Assembly (NCBI GenBank): GCA_963742315.1
Contig: CAVULE010000009.1
Location: forward strand, 62,001 to 126,000
Length of the DNA stretch: 64,000 nucleotides
From: AV69 sp963742315
GTDB lineage: Bacteria > Verrucomicrobiota > Verrucomicrobiia > Chthoniobacterales > UBA10450
Reading direction: 5' to 3'
The notes under the pieces were generated by a model. It ran no database searches. It saw nothing but the letters and a program-made list of their open reading frames with translations, and was not told the DNA's origin. The stretch's first letter is position 1. Every line of letters starts with the position of its first letter. The translations under genes and the position numbers were made by a program. Below are positions 9,321 through 19,302 of this stretch, piece by piece.

Positions 9321-11714
9321 ATGGAAGAAACGACTGCCAGTCACGCCACTCATCATCCCGTGCCGGCGCAATGGGCGCGCAGTGTTTTCCTCGCGTTGCT
9401 ACCGGTTCTTGCGGTTTTTCTTGGTGGCGCGACCAGCAAATGGGCCGAAGGAATCATCGTCGCTTTCTTTGGCGCGTTCCTGATTTTTCAACCACCGCGC
9501 CGCTCCCTCGGCTGGAAAATTAACGCCACCTTTCTGGCCTTTGCTCTCTGCGCGCTGGTGAGTTATTTGCCGCAATCCTGGTTCTTTACCCCCGATTGGC
9601 GGACGGCTCTGACGAACGATTTCGGAATCGCTTTGCCCTCTAGTATAACCCCGCAGCCGTGGCTGACCGCTGGTTGTTTTGCCAGTCTCGTCGCCGGTCT
9701 GTGCTGGCTTTATCGCGTTTCGGCCCAGGAACTCGAGTTGCGCGTGGCTCGTTTTCAATTGCGCCTCTTCGCTGCAGGGATCGTCGTCATCGCCGCGTTC
9801 AGCATTCTGTTTTATCTGACCCAGCACTCGATTCCTTTCTGGAAAAACCCGCGCAATTTCGGCCCTTTCCCCAATCGCAACCAAACGGCCGATCTTTTCG
9901 GCGTGACTTCAGTGCTGATACTCGCCGCGGCCCAGGATGATATTCGGCATCGGCGCAAACGCTGGATCCTCTGGACGATCGCGCTGATTACTGTCATCGC
10001 GGCCATCTGTCTCAATTTTTCCCGGGCGGGCGTGATTATTCTCGTGGCTGCGAGCGCAATCTGGATCGGGACCGTCGCGCTTCGGCTCGATGCCCCTACC
10101 CGCGCGGGCGCCGCCGGTCGTATTTCCTTAGCGGTGTCCTTTCTCCTTCTTCTCGTTAGCTCCCTACTGGTCGCCGGTGGGCAAACCTTGGCCCGTTTTC
10201 ATCTCCAAAAACTCGCCGGCAGCGATTTCACATCCGATTTTCGCTGGCTCATTTTCCGCGACACCTGGCAATTGATCCGCTCTTCGCCCTGGGTCGGTCT
10301 CGGCCTCGGTAATTTCGAAGCCCTTTTTGCAATCTTTCGCGATGCTTCTCACGGCACTACCCGGTCGCTCCATCCCGAAAGCGATTGGCTTTGGATTTGG
10401 TCCGAGCTGGGATGGGTTGCATTGCTGCTCATCGCTCTCGGCGCGGTATTGCTAATTCGGCGCGTCGCTCCACTACAAGTCGGAACTAACCAGCGTTTTC
10501 GCCTCGCCGCTTTGATTGGAGCGGTCATGTTTGCCTTACACGGCCTGATTGATGTCTCAGGCCATCGTGTGGGTACTGCTTATTCCGCGATGTTCTTGCT
10601 CGGCCTTTCGCTACATCGCCCCACGCAACTGCAGTTGTCGAAAACAATCCCGTGGACGTTTCGGCTCCTCGGAGTCGCGCTTGTCGTGATCGGTCTTTCC
10701 TGGACGATTGCCTGGCGCTCGATGGCGATGTTGCCTGGCGCGGTCGGGGTCGACAACGCCAAGCAGCTCGCCCTTGTCGCCAGTCGCGGGCTTAATTTTG
10801 CCGAGGCAATCAACCTGACTACCCGCGCATTGAATTGGGCGCCGCTCGATTGGGAACTTTATTATCTGCGCGCTACCGCCGAGGTCGGACAACATGAGCC
10901 GGCGCAGAAGGCGCTGGATGATTTTCGGCGTGCCCGCTTTCTCGAGCCGAATTCCGAGTCGGTACCCTTGCAGGAAGGTTTCGTCTGGCTGCCCGTGCGG
11001 CCGGATCTTGCTCTGGTTGCATGGCGCGAGGCTCTGCGCCGCGCCGGAGCAGAGCGCAAGGATATTTTTCGCACGATCATGCTTACCGCCAAGCTGCGCG
11101 ACCCGGCGGCGCGCCAGATTATCAGGCAGCTTGCGTTCAGTGAACATGATCTGGCGCTCGTTTATTTTGCGCAGTTAAACGCCGAAGAATTCCGGCCCGC
11201 CTTCAGCAAGTTTTTCGATGCCGATCCGGACTTGGTCGCGATGAAGCCGGAAGAAAAACGCGAGTTTTTCCAACTTTGGGACAGCCGCGGCGACATCAAC
11301 GCGCTTATCGCCGCGGTCAAAAAACATCCCGATTGGTTGCAATTCACCTGGCGCACCGTCGCCAAGTATCGCGGCATCTCCGGCGATTTCCGGGGCGCCT
11401 GCGAATTGATGGAAAAATTTGATAGCAACGTTGTTTTCCCGCCGGAAGAAAAAGGTCAGTCAATCGAACAGTTGCGGGAACGAGTTTTCCGCGACACGAA
11501 TAATTTTTCTGCGGCCTATACCCTCTATCGCCATCAAATGAATCGGGGGTTGATCGACGACGCGCTCGCCACTATCCGACATTTTACCGTGACCAGAAAG
11601 CCGCCAGCTTATTTCCACTTATTGGAGGCTCAAGCCTGGGCGGCAAAAGGGAACTGGGAACGTTCCTGGAATGCCTGGCAGGCCTTTGAAAAAGCAAAAA
11701 GCAAGGTCTCCTAG
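9321..11714 (+). CDS. O-antigen ligase/polymerase (Wzy_C) with C-terminal TPR-like domain
   Basis: A 797-residue membrane protein with ten or more hydrophobic helices in residues 20-480. The Wzy_C signature lies around residues 170-420: NFGPFPNRNQTADLFGVTSV, NFSRAG, and GLGNFEALFAIFRDASH followed by HPESDWLWIWSELGW, with conserved Arg/His in the large periplasmic loop. The remaining ~300 residues are soluble, helical and TPR-like (LYYLRATAEVGQHEPAQKAL, FSAAYTLYRHQMNRG). Such fusions act at the periplasmic face, joining or ligating polysaccharide repeats. Intact, unlike the Wzy remnant at 3078. Confidence 0.85.
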   Translation: MEETTASHATHHPVPAQWARSVFLALLPVLAVFLGGATSKWAEGIIVAFFGAFLIFQPPRRSLGWKINATFLAFALCALVSYLPQSWFFTPDWRTALTNDFGIALPSSITPQPWLTAGCFASLVAGLCWLYRVSAQELELRVARFQLRLFAAGIVVIAAFSILFYLTQHSIPFWKNPRNFGPFPNRNQTADLFGVTSVLILAAAQDDIRHRRKRWILWTIALITVIAAICLNFSRAGVIILVAASAIWIGTVALRLDAPTRAGAAGRISLAVSFLLLLVSSLLVAGGQTLARFHLQKLAGSDFTSDFRWLIFRDTWQLIRSSPWVGLGLGNFEALFAIFRDASHGTTRSLHPESDWLWIWSELGWVALLLIALGAVLLIRRVAPLQVGTNQRFRLAALIGAVMFALHGLIDVSGHRVGTAYSAMFLLGLSLHRPTQLQLSKTIPWTFRLLGVALVVIGLSWTIAWRSMAMLPGAVGVDNAKQLALVASRGLNFAEAINLTTRALNWAPLDWELYYLRATAEVGQHEPAQKALDDFRRARFLEPNSESVPLQEGFVWLPVRPDLALVAWREALRRAGAERKDIFRTIMLTAKLRDPAARQIIRQLAFSEHDLALVYFAQLNAEEFRPAFSKFFDADPDLVAMKPEEKREFFQLWDSRGDINALIAAVKKHPDWLQFTWRTVAKYRGISGDFRGACELMEKFDSNVVFPPEEKGQSIEQLRERVFRDTNNFSAAYTLYRHQMNRGLIDDALATIRHFTVTRKPPAYFHLLEAQAWAAKGNWERSWNAWQAFEKAKSKVS

Positions 11715-11759
11715 CTCCGGCAATTTCTGTTATAGCGGGGAGTAAAATATTCGTTGTCA

Positions 11760-12113
11760 CTAGTGTGCCGTGCTAGGAGAAATTGACATCGCATAGGTAA
11801 TGAACCCGCAAATGAGGGTCATAACCACCATTGCGGTGATAAAAACAACGTCGGCCGCGCGTTCAATTCGATGCATCCGCCGAAAACTGCGAGCCCGCAG
11901 GGCGCCGTAGGAAAGGAGACATGACGTGAGAAACAACAGAGCGTCGCCTGCGAGGAGGTCGTCCGCCAGGGTATCGGCCTTGCCGAGTGTGATAACGACG
12001 CGGATCACACCTATGACCGTAAGGCAAACACCAACCATCGCCGCTGAGACGGTGAAAATGTGAATGCAAATGTCTGCTTCCAGCCTTGTTTTATCATTGC
12101 CGTTTGCGCCCAT
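11760..12113 (-). CDS. Small membrane protein of unknown function
   Basis: A 117-residue protein. The ATG at 12113 is chosen because an AAGGTGGA ribosome-binding-like stretch lies just before it and the frame further upstream encodes unlikely basic sequence from a repeat. Three hydrophobic helices can be seen: IFTVSAAMVGVCLTVIGVIR, LFLTSCLLSYGALRAR and VVFITAMVVMTLICGFITYA. The short soluble N terminus is acidic. I do not recognise the family. It is downstream of, and in the same direction as, ppdK but separated by a palindromic repeat, so it is probably transcribed separately. Confidence 0.55.
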   Translation of the reverse strand: MGANGNDKTRLEADICIHIFTVSAAMVGVCLTVIGVIRVVITLGKADTLADDLLAGDALLFLTSCLLSYGALRARSFRRMHRIERAADVVFITAMVVMTLICGFITYAMSISPSTAH

Positions 12114-12193
12114 TCCACCTTCGACAGCTAAGTTCACTCCGCGTTGTTTGAAAATTGCCGCGTCGTATTTGAGAAAGCAGCGCGCTCGAAAAT

Positions 12194-12264
12194 GGTAGGG
12201 ACGCATCTCCGAGGCGTCCCATACTTGGTTTTTATTTGGGACGCCTCGGAGAGCCATCCCTGCC
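12194..12264. repeat. Palindromic repeat, possible ppdK terminator
   Basis: Two 28-base arms (12194-12221 and 12237-12264) are inverted copies matching at 24 of 28 positions, with a 15-base T-rich loop. The core reads GGGACGCCTCGGAGA. It would form a long hairpin just past the ppdK stop at 12289. The size and divergence fit a dispersed REP-like element better than a simple terminator. Confidence 0.8.
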
Positions 12265-12288
12265 AAAGGGCGGCGGACCTTACGCGAT

Positions 12289-15054
12289 TTACTTTGCCAG
12301 CGCGGCCTGGGCGGCCGCCAGACGCGCAATGGGGACGCGGAATGGACTGCAACTGACGTAGTCGAGCCCGAGCCGGTGACAGAATTTTACTGAATCGGGA
12401 TCGCCACCGTGTTCGCCGCAAATGCCTAGTTTGATTTTCGGCCGTGTCTTGCGGCCCTTCTCGATCGCGATCTGCATCAACTGGCCGACGCCGTCTTGAT
12501 CGATGGTGGCAAATGGATTGCGTTTCACGATCTCCAACTCGGCGTAATGCGGCAAAAATGATCCACTGTCATCGCGGCTCATCCCAAGCGCAGTTTGGGT
12601 AAGATCATTTGTGCCGAAACTGAAAAACTCTGCTGTCTCCGCGATCTCGTCTGCGGTCAAAGCACCGCGCGGCACTTCAATCATTGTCCCGACCAAATAA
12701 CTGAATTTCACTTTTTTCGCCGCCTGCACGTCCTGCGCGACGCGACGCACGATCTCCACTTGCAATTCGAGTTCTCTCTTGAAACCGACCAACGGGATCA
12801 TCACTTCCGGATGCACCTTGGTTCCGCTCTTTTGCACCTCCGCTGCCGCTTCGAAAATCGCGCGCGCCTGCATTTCAGTTACTTCCGGAAATGAAATTCC
12901 GAGACGGCAACCGCGATGGCCGAGCATCGGATTTTGTTCATGCAACTCGTGGACGCGCCGGGCGATCTCCTCCTGACTGACACCGATTTTCTCCGCCAGC
13001 GCGCTTTGGGCAGCGTGATCTTGTGGGAGAAATTCGTGCAGCGGCGGATCAAGCAAACGAATCGTTGCGGGTTTTCCTTTGAGCGCTTTGAAAATACCAA
13101 CGAAATCGCTTTTTTGATACGGCAGCAATTTGGCGAGAGCTTTTTGCCGATCGTCCGCTTTACGCGCCAAAATCATTTCCCGCATGGCATCGATGCGGTC
13201 GCCCTCAAAAAACATGTGTTCGGTGCGGCAAAGCCCGATGCCGCTGGCGCCGAAGGCGACTGCGTTTTCCACCTGTTCCGGTGTATCCGCGTTGGTGCGA
13301 ACGCTCATGCGCGTGACTTTCGCGCACCAATCCATCAGCTGATTGAAGTTTCGATAAGTCTCACTCCTCTGGGCGATTTTGTCGCCATGAAGCAAACCCT
13401 GAATGATTTCCGAGGGGGCATTGCGCAATTGATCCGCGTAAACAGTGCCGCTCGTCCCGTCGATGGAGAGATAATTTTCCCCTTCGCGAAAAATGGCGCC
13501 GTTCACAGACATCGTTTTCGCGCGATAATCGATGTTCAATGCAGATGCGCCGCAAATGCACACTTTGCCCATCTGCCGCGCGACCAGCGCTGCGTGGGAA
13601 CTGACGCCGCCGCGCGCGGTCAGAATTCCTTCCGCTGCGATCATGCCACGCAAATCCTCGGGTGACGTCTCGACCCGCACGAGCAACACTTTCTCACCTT
13701 TGTGCGCGGCAGCTGCAGCACGATCGGCGTTAAAGTAAACTCTGCCTGTAGCCGCGCCCGGTCCTGCCGGAAGTCCGCTCGCAATCGCCTTCGCGCTCCT
13801 CAGCGCGGCGCGGTCGAATACCGGCGCCAGGACCTGATCGAGCTGATCGGCCGGCACCCGCGTGATCGCGGTTTTCCATTCGATTAGTTTTTCCCGAACC
13901 ATGTCGCAGGCAAATTTCACTGCCGCCACCCCGGTGCGTTTTCCGTTGCGCGTTTGCAGCATGAAAACTTTGCCGTCTTGAATGGTGAATTCGAAGTCCT
14001 GCACGTCTTTGAAATGTGCCTCGAGGACGTGGCGGATCCGCTCCAGTTCGACCAGCGCTTTCGGCAAATGCTTCTTCAAATCTGCTACCGGCTCTGGCGT
14101 GCGGACACCGGCAACCACATCCTCGCCTTGAGCGTTGATGAGGAATTCGCCGTAAAAAACTTTCTCACCGGTGGCGGGATCGCGGGTGAAAGCCACGCCC
14201 GATCCGGAATTGACGCCGGTATTGCCGAAAACCATGGCCTGCACGTTCACGGCCGTGCCCCATTCCTGGGGAATGTTGTATTTCCGGCGGTAAACGATGG
14301 CGCGATCGTTCATCCATGAACCGAACACGGCCCCAATCGATCCCCGCAGCTGCGCCCACGGATCGTTCGGAAACTGCCTTCCGGTGCGTTCTTTCACCAA
14401 TTTTTTGAAACGTGCGACCAGCTCTTTCAAATCGCTCACGCTCAGCTTGGTATCGTCAATGTCCGTGTGATGACGCTCGTGCTTGAGCTCGTGGATCACC
14501 GTCTCAAACGGCTCGTGATCTTCCTCCGGGCGCTTTTGCACACCCATCACGACATCGCCGTACATTTGGATAAAGCGGCGATAACAATCCCAGGCGAAGC
14601 GTTCGTTATTGGTGACCTTTGCCACCGCCAGCACTGTCTCGTCGTTCAATCCAAGATTGAGAATCGTGTCCATCATTCCCGGCATGGAGTCGCGCGCCCC
14701 GGATCGGACCGCCACCAGCAATGGCATCGCTTTGGTATCACCGAAAGTCGTGCCCATAATTCGTTCCATCCGGCGAATCCCCTCCTCCACTTCTGCCTGC
14801 ATCGTCCGGGGGTAAGTGCGGGTATGCGCGTAAAAGTAAGTGCAGACTTCGGTCGAAATCGTGAAACCCGGTGGGACCGGCAGACCGATCCGTGTCATCT
14901 CGGCCAGGTTCGCGCCTTTGCCACCGAGCAGGGGTTTCATCTTTCCGTTCCCGTCGGCCTTACCCTCGCCGAAGTAATAAACAAACTTCGCCGGTTTGGT
15001 TTTAGAAGCCGCCTTTGCTTTAGTACGGCGTGAAGCGGAAGATTTTCGAGCCAT
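12289..15054 (-). CDS. ppdK: Pyruvate, phosphate dikinase
   Basis: Interconverts pyruvate, ATP and phosphate with phosphoenolpyruvate, AMP and pyrophosphate in the cytoplasm. The ATG at 15054 gives 921 residues, normal for the family; an upstream in-frame start at 15111 would add 19 unlikely residues. In order: a basic N-terminal tail; the ATP-grasp entry FGEGKADGNGKMKPLLGGKG; the phosphohistidine swivel domain GGVSSHAALVARQMGK with the catalytic His; and the PEP/pyruvate TIM barrel with CRTEHMFFEGDRI, FGTNDLTQTALGMSRDD and the C-terminal CGEHGGDP with its catalytic Cys. Together with gap, pgk and tpiA further on, it equips the cell for pyrophosphate-linked glycolysis or gluconeogenesis. It is a single-gene transcription unit. 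Confidence 0.97.
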   Translation of the reverse strand: MARKSSASRRTKAKAASKTKPAKFVYYFGEGKADGNGKMKPLLGGKGANLAEMTRIGLPVPPGFTISTEVCTYFYAHTRTYPRTMQAEVEEGIRRMERIMGTTFGDTKAMPLLVAVRSGARDSMPGMMDTILNLGLNDETVLAVAKVTNNERFAWDCYRRFIQMYGDVVMGVQKRPEEDHEPFETVIHELKHERHHTDIDDTKLSVSDLKELVARFKKLVKERTGRQFPNDPWAQLRGSIGAVFGSWMNDRAIVYRRKYNIPQEWGTAVNVQAMVFGNTGVNSGSGVAFTRDPATGEKVFYGEFLINAQGEDVVAGVRTPEPVADLKKHLPKALVELERIRHVLEAHFKDVQDFEFTIQDGKVFMLQTRNGKRTGVAAVKFACDMVREKLIEWKTAITRVPADQLDQVLAPVFDRAALRSAKAIASGLPAGPGAATGRVYFNADRAAAAAHKGEKVLLVRVETSPEDLRGMIAAEGILTARGGVSSHAALVARQMGKVCICGASALNIDYRAKTMSVNGAIFREGENYLSIDGTSGTVYADQLRNAPSEIIQGLLHGDKIAQRSETYRNFNQLMDWCAKVTRMSVRTNADTPEQVENAVAFGASGIGLCRTEHMFFEGDRIDAMREMILARKADDRQKALAKLLPYQKSDFVGIFKALKGKPATIRLLDPPLHEFLPQDHAAQSALAEKIGVSQEEIARRVHELHEQNPMLGHRGCRLGISFPEVTEMQARAIFEAAAEVQKSGTKVHPEVMIPLVGFKRELELQVEIVRRVAQDVQAAKKVKFSYLVGTMIEVPRGALTADEIAETAEFFSFGTNDLTQTALGMSRDDSGSFLPHYAELEIVKRNPFATIDQDGVGQLMQIAIEKGRKTRPKIKLGICGEHGGDPDSVKFCHRLGLDYVSCSPFRVPIARLAAAQAALAK

Positions 15055-15159
15055 GAATTCCGAGATGGGTGAACGAGCGCGGCAAAGTAATTCCCCCACT
15101 GGACGTGTCAACGCACACAGGCGCCCAGCGCGGTGCGCTAGTCCGAATCGTAAGGAATT

Positions 15160-15369
15160 TTATGCCGACGCGTGCTGAGTTGCGCCGAGCACATCCTCAA
15201 TGGCGGCGGTGAACTCGCTCGTCCCGGTGCTCGGAACGATGATGGTGTTGCGCCGGCCATGCGCTTCCTCGGTAATGCGAAGAAATCTTCCCCGATCGTT
15301 CTCGCGGAATTCCACATAGAAGTGCTTCCGCTCGATCTGGACCTCCTTCGCTTCGATAATATTGTCCAT
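15160..15369 (-). CDS. Pur-alpha-like nucleic-acid-binding mini-protein (DUF3276 type)
   Basis: A 69-residue protein with a single PUR-type repeat: ERKHFYVEFRENDRGRFLRI then TEEAHGRRNTIIVPSTG and a C-terminal helix EFTAAIEDVL. The family is known from Bacteroidetes, spirochaetes and relatives and binds single-stranded DNA or RNA as a dimer. The start at 15369 places the first beta strand within a few residues of the N terminus. It sits alone between ppdK and rnr. Confidence 0.75.
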   Translation of the reverse strand: MDNIIEAKEVQIERKHFYVEFRENDRGRFLRITEEAHGRRNTIIVPSTGTSEFTAAIEDVLGATQHASA

Positions 15370-15466
15370 TCCGGGGCGAAGTGTGGCAGGACGCGAGCGG
15401 TTGGGAAAGCAAAAATTTTGCCTAATTTTAACCCGCCAAAAGGCTGATATTTTGCCTCCGATTCAA

Positions 15467-17644
15467 CTACTTGCGGCGTGAGCGAGGAGGGCGTTTCTGA
15501 CTGGGATGTAAATCAGCAATCGCAAAATCAATTTGTCGCTTAAATTGGTCTACCCGTGCGACATGCGCGCGCAATTTGTCTCCTACCGCGAAGCTGCGGC
15601 GCCTCTGCCGGCCGACTAACCGGCGTTGGGCAGGCGAGAAAATGTAGAAATCGTCGGCTAATGTCGAGACATGGACTAACCCGGTCAGCAAAATCTCCGG
15701 CAGCTCAATCAAAAGTCCGAAATTGCGCACGTCAATTACTACTGCGTCGAAAACCTGCGGGTCGCGTGCCTCCAGTTGTGACTCGAAGAATTCCAGCTTC
15801 TTCATTTTGACCGCATCGATTTCTGCTTCGGCCGCATTGCGTTCGGTCGCGGAAATGTGATCGGCAATAGCCGACAGCTGAGGCACGGCTCGCGAAGTTC
15901 GGCGCGCAAGATCGCGCTCGGCCAGTGCGCGATGCACCTCAAGATCAGCATAGCGCCGGATCGGGCTGGTGAAGTGGGTATAATTCGGTTTCGCGAGGCC
16001 ATAATGGCCTAGTGGCGTCGTGGCATAGCGCGCTCGCTTCAGACTCTTGAGCAGCGCGATTTTGAGCGGATGCTCTTCGGCCGTTCCTGCGATTGCAGCG
16101 AGTAACTTTTGCAACTCAGCGCGGTGCGTCAGATCGCCCACCCTAATTCCGTGTGCCAGAACGAACTCACGAAATTCGGCCAGTCGCTCCGGATCCGGAT
16201 TTTCGTGCACGCGATAGATCGCTGGAATCCCGCGGTTTTTCAGCTCCCGCGCCACCGCTTCATTCGCGGCCAGCATGAATTCCTCGATCAATTGGTGCGA
16301 TTCATCATTCTCAACTCGCTCAAATCGAATCGGTTTTCCTTTTTTATCGACGACGACCTTTACCTCCGGCATGTCGAGATCGAGCGAGCCGTGCTCGAAA
16401 CGCTTCTTCCGCAGCAACGCCGCCAGTTTCCACGCGGTATGCAAACGCTCGCCCAGTTCATCGCGAGCCGGATTTTTTAGAATCGCGAACGCTTTCTTAT
16501 ACGTCAGGCGGTGGGCGCTGCGGATGACGGTTCGAGCAAAACGGCTCTGCCGCATTCGCCCGTTGCGATCAAATTGCAGGAAAACGGAATGCGTCAGCCG
16601 ATCGACGTGGGGATTCAAGCTGCAAACGCCGTTGCTCAACCGCTCGGGCAACATTGGAATTACGCGGTCCGGCAAGTAAACACTGTTGCCGCGGCGTTGC
16701 GCCTCGCGATCGAGCGCGCTGCCGGGCCGCACATATGCGCTGACATCTGCGATATGAACGCCCAGTTGCCAACCACCTTTGATTTCTTCGACGTGAATGG
16801 CGTCGTCAAAATCGCGCGCGTCGTCTGGATCAATGGTCACGATATATTGGCTGCGTAAATCCTCACGACCGTCGATGGCGTCGGCGGTCACCGTTTCGGG
16901 AATTGCGGATGTTTCCTCAAGGACGGCGCGTGGAAACTCCACCGGCAAATGGTATTTCCGGATGATCGATAGGATGTCCACTCCGGGTGCAGTCCGCGGC
17001 CCGAGCAGCTCGATGATTTTTCCTTCCGGATTGACGTGACGCGATTCCCAGGCTTCGAGTCGAACCACCACCTTGTCGCCAACCCGCGGCTGACGGCCAT
17101 TAATTGACGACGGCTGCACATAAATATTGTGAACGAGTCGCGGATCGTCCGTTACAACGTAGAAGAAATTTCGCGTCTGCTGCAGGGTTCCGACGATCGT
17201 CTCGTTCGCGCGCGTCAGAATCCGGATCACGCGGCCTTCCGCACGCGGTTTGGGTGCCCGCGAAAATTCCGCACCGCGAATGATACGTGCCACCACCCGA
17301 TCGCCGTGCATGGCGGTGCCGGTGTTTTCCGCTGCAATAAAGAGATCGGATTGTCCCGCTTTCTCGTTGGTCAAAAAGGCGTAGCCGGCCTCATGCACGC
17401 TTAACGTTCCAGTGACGAGATCGGCCGCGTCGGGCAGGACGTATCGATTCTTCCTAATACGCGCAATTTCGCCGGCCTGTTCGAGATCGCGGAGGGCGCG
17501 GCGCACTTCGTTCCGTCGCGCCGCGCCGTAACCAAGCGCATCGGCGATTTCGATTTTATCCAGCGGTCGATATTTCGGCTCCTGAATCAGTCGCAGAATC
17601 TCTGCGCGCAGATCTTGATCAGCTGTTTTCGTTTTGCCTGCCAT
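15467..17644 (-). CDS. rnr: Ribonuclease R
   Basis: A 3'-5' exoribonuclease that degrades structured RNA. The 725-residue protein has, in order: an N-terminal winged helix (residues about 10-70, LRRALRDLEQAGEIARIRKN), cold-shock domains with GDRVVARIIRG and RVGDKVVVRLEAW, and the RNB catalytic domain with the metal-binding TIDPDDARDFDDAIHVEE. The active-site Asp cluster is intact, and HYGLAKPNYTHFTSPIRRYA follows. The C-terminal S1 domain (FGLLIELPEILLTGLVHVST) leads into a basic tail. The winged helix and length favour RNase R over RNase II. Confidence 0.95.
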   Translation of the reverse strand: MAGKTKTADQDLRAEILRLIQEPKYRPLDKIEIADALGYGAARRNEVRRALRDLEQAGEIARIRKNRYVLPDAADLVTGTLSVHEAGYAFLTNEKAGQSDLFIAAENTGTAMHGDRVVARIIRGAEFSRAPKPRAEGRVIRILTRANETIVGTLQQTRNFFYVVTDDPRLVHNIYVQPSSINGRQPRVGDKVVVRLEAWESRHVNPEGKIIELLGPRTAPGVDILSIIRKYHLPVEFPRAVLEETSAIPETVTADAIDGREDLRSQYIVTIDPDDARDFDDAIHVEEIKGGWQLGVHIADVSAYVRPGSALDREAQRRGNSVYLPDRVIPMLPERLSNGVCSLNPHVDRLTHSVFLQFDRNGRMRQSRFARTVIRSAHRLTYKKAFAILKNPARDELGERLHTAWKLAALLRKKRFEHGSLDLDMPEVKVVVDKKGKPIRFERVENDESHQLIEEFMLAANEAVARELKNRGIPAIYRVHENPDPERLAEFREFVLAHGIRVGDLTHRAELQKLLAAIAGTAEEHPLKIALLKSLKRARYATTPLGHYGLAKPNYTHFTSPIRRYADLEVHRALAERDLARRTSRAVPQLSAIADHISATERNAAEAEIDAVKMKKLEFFESQLEARDPQVFDAVVIDVRNFGLLIELPEILLTGLVHVSTLADDFYIFSPAQRRLVGRQRRRSFAVGDKLRAHVARVDQFKRQIDFAIADLHPSQKRPPRSRRK

Positions 17645-17885
17645 GGCGACGCAACGTTGCGTTGTTCCTCATTACTCTTCCAGCGCGATCTTCAATGGAG
17701 ATTAGGCTTCCAGTCCGCCACGGGGCGGACTCGCTGTGGCGAGGCTGACTTGGCCGACATCCTTCCAGCTTGTCGAACGGGGTTGCCCGTGGAGGGACAC
17801 GCTTCTGCGCGTCTGGAGATGCAGAAGCATGCCCCTTCGATAACGCCTGCTTGACCGGGAACTCCGATGGCCAAAAATTGCCTGA

Positions 17886-18392
17886 ATGAAAGCGATGTGG
17901 TTCGCGCTCGCGATTTTTATCGGAATTTTTAATATGAATGGCGCTTCGTCGATCTCGATCACCAGCCCATCCTTTCAAGCTGGCGGCGATATTCCCATGA
18001 AATTCACCTGTAACGGAACGAACGTCAGTCCGGAATTGCAGATCAGTAGCGTCTCGAATGAAGCGAAATCGGTGGTCTTAATTGTCGATGATCCGGATGC
18101 GCCGCGCGGTTTGTTTACGCACTGGATCGTCTGGAACATCGATCCGAAAACAACGCGAGTCGCCGAGAACAGCGCGCCTACCGCCGGGGTCCAGGGCACA
18201 AATGATTTTGGTAAACGCAATTACGGCGGACCATGTCCGCCCTCCGGAATGCATCGCTATTTTTTCAAAATCTTCGCGCTCGACGCTAAACTGGAATTGA
18301 AATCCGGTGCGCGCCGCGCCGATCTCGACGCCGCCATGCGCGGTCATGTTTTGGCGCAGGGCGAATTGATGGCGCGCTATTCACACAAATAA
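17886..18392 (+). CDS. Exported PEBP / Raf-kinase-inhibitor-like protein (YbhB/YbcL family)
   Basis: A 168-residue protein with an N-terminal signal-like hydrophobic segment (MWFALAIFIGIFNMNG), probably exported. The body has the family landmarks: FTCNGTNVSPEL, the anion-site DDPDAPRGLFTHWIVWNI, and GPCPPSGMHRYFFKIFALD. The bacterial members bind small anionic ligands; their physiological role is unclear. The start at 17886 is the only one that keeps the signal segment. The upstream 17645-17885 stretch holds only hairpin-rich repeat sequence. Confidence 0.9.
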   Translation: MKAMWFALAIFIGIFNMNGASSISITSPSFQAGGDIPMKFTCNGTNVSPELQISSVSNEAKSVVLIVDDPDAPRGLFTHWIVWNIDPKTTRVAENSAPTAGVQGTNDFGKRNYGGPCPPSGMHRYFFKIFALDAKLELKSGARRADLDAAMRGHVLAQGELMARYSHK

Positions 18393-18456
18393 ACGAGCGT
18401 CGCTGCGATTACCAGCAAGTCTCGAATAATTCGCGGCGCGTGGTAGTCTCACCTGT

Positions 18457-19302
18457 ATGGGTGTGACGCGATGGAAAATTGCGGGCGAGATTTTCGATCT
18501 CTCTACCCGCGGCTGGATCATGGGTGTCCTGAATGTGACCCCAGATTCATTTTCCGACGGCGGCAGATTTTTTCAGACAGCGCAGGCGCTGGCCCAGGCC
18601 CGAAAAATGATCGCCAACGGTGCTACCATCATCGATATCGGCGGAGAATCGACCCGCCCCGGCGCCGAACCAGTTGATGTGGCTGAAGAAAAACGTCGCG
18701 TTATTCCGATAATCGAAGAGCTCGCGGGCGAAGCCTTGCTTTCGATCGATACCTCGAAGGCGGAAGTTGCAGCCGCGGCTTTGGATGCGGGCGCGAAAAT
18801 CGTGAATGATGTAACCGGCGGTCGGGGGGACGGCGCGATGTGGCGGCTGCTGGCCAAACGCGGCGCGTCCTTCATCATCGTGCACATGAAAGGAACTCCG
18901 GCGACCATGCAACGCGCGCCTTTTTATCACGATGTCGTTGCCGAAATAGGCGATTTTTTTCGACAACAGTATGCCTGCGCCATAAAATTCGGTCTTGATC
19001 CAATGACGCTCGCGTTCGATCCGGGAATCGGGTTCGGAAAGACGCTCGAGCATAATCTCGCGCTGCTGAAAAATTTGCCGCGCTTGCGTGTCAACGATCG
19101 CCCGATCGTCGTCGGCGTGTCGCGCAAATCCTTTCTTGGCAAAATTTCCGGGCACAACGGCTCGATCCACAATCGCCTTTTGCCAACGGTCGCCTTTACT
19201 TCGCTCCTGCGAATGAACGGCGCCGATGTTTTGCGCGTCCATGATGTGGAGGAGAATGTGGAGGCGCTTCGGGTTGCCGATGCGCTGCGGAGCACCCCAT
19301 GA
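18457..19302 (+). CDS. folP: Dihydropteroate synthase
   Basis: Condenses p-aminobenzoate with 6-hydroxymethyl-dihydropterin pyrophosphate in folate synthesis. The 281-residue TIM barrel has both signatures: GVLNVTPDSFSDGG near residue 30 and IDIGGESTRPGAEP near 65. It also has the pterin-site DPGIGFGKTLEHN and VGVSRKSFLGK segments and the closing DVLRVHDVEE. The stop overlaps the cdaA start by four bases (ATGA), so the two are translationally coupled, as in other bacteria where folP and the diadenylate cyclase gene are adjacent. Confidence 0.96.
   Translation: MGVTRWKIAGEIFDLSTRGWIMGVLNVTPDSFSDGGRFFQTAQALAQARKMIANGATIIDIGGESTRPGAEPVDVAEEKRRVIPIIEELAGEALLSIDTSKAEVAAAALDAGAKIVNDVTGGRGDGAMWRLLAKRGASFIIVHMKGTPATMQRAPFYHDVVAEIGDFFRQQYACAIKFGLDPMTLAFDPGIGFGKTLEHNLALLKNLPRLRVNDRPIVVGVSRKSFLGKISGHNGSIHNRLLPTVAFTSLLRMNGADVLRVHDVEENVEALRVADALRSTP

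Noticed and set aside
12916..13665. 249-codon open frame on the plus strand opposite ppdK
   Set aside because: Antisense to a clearly identified enzyme; the peptide lacks recognisable motifs, and long antisense frames are expected in high-GC coding sequence.
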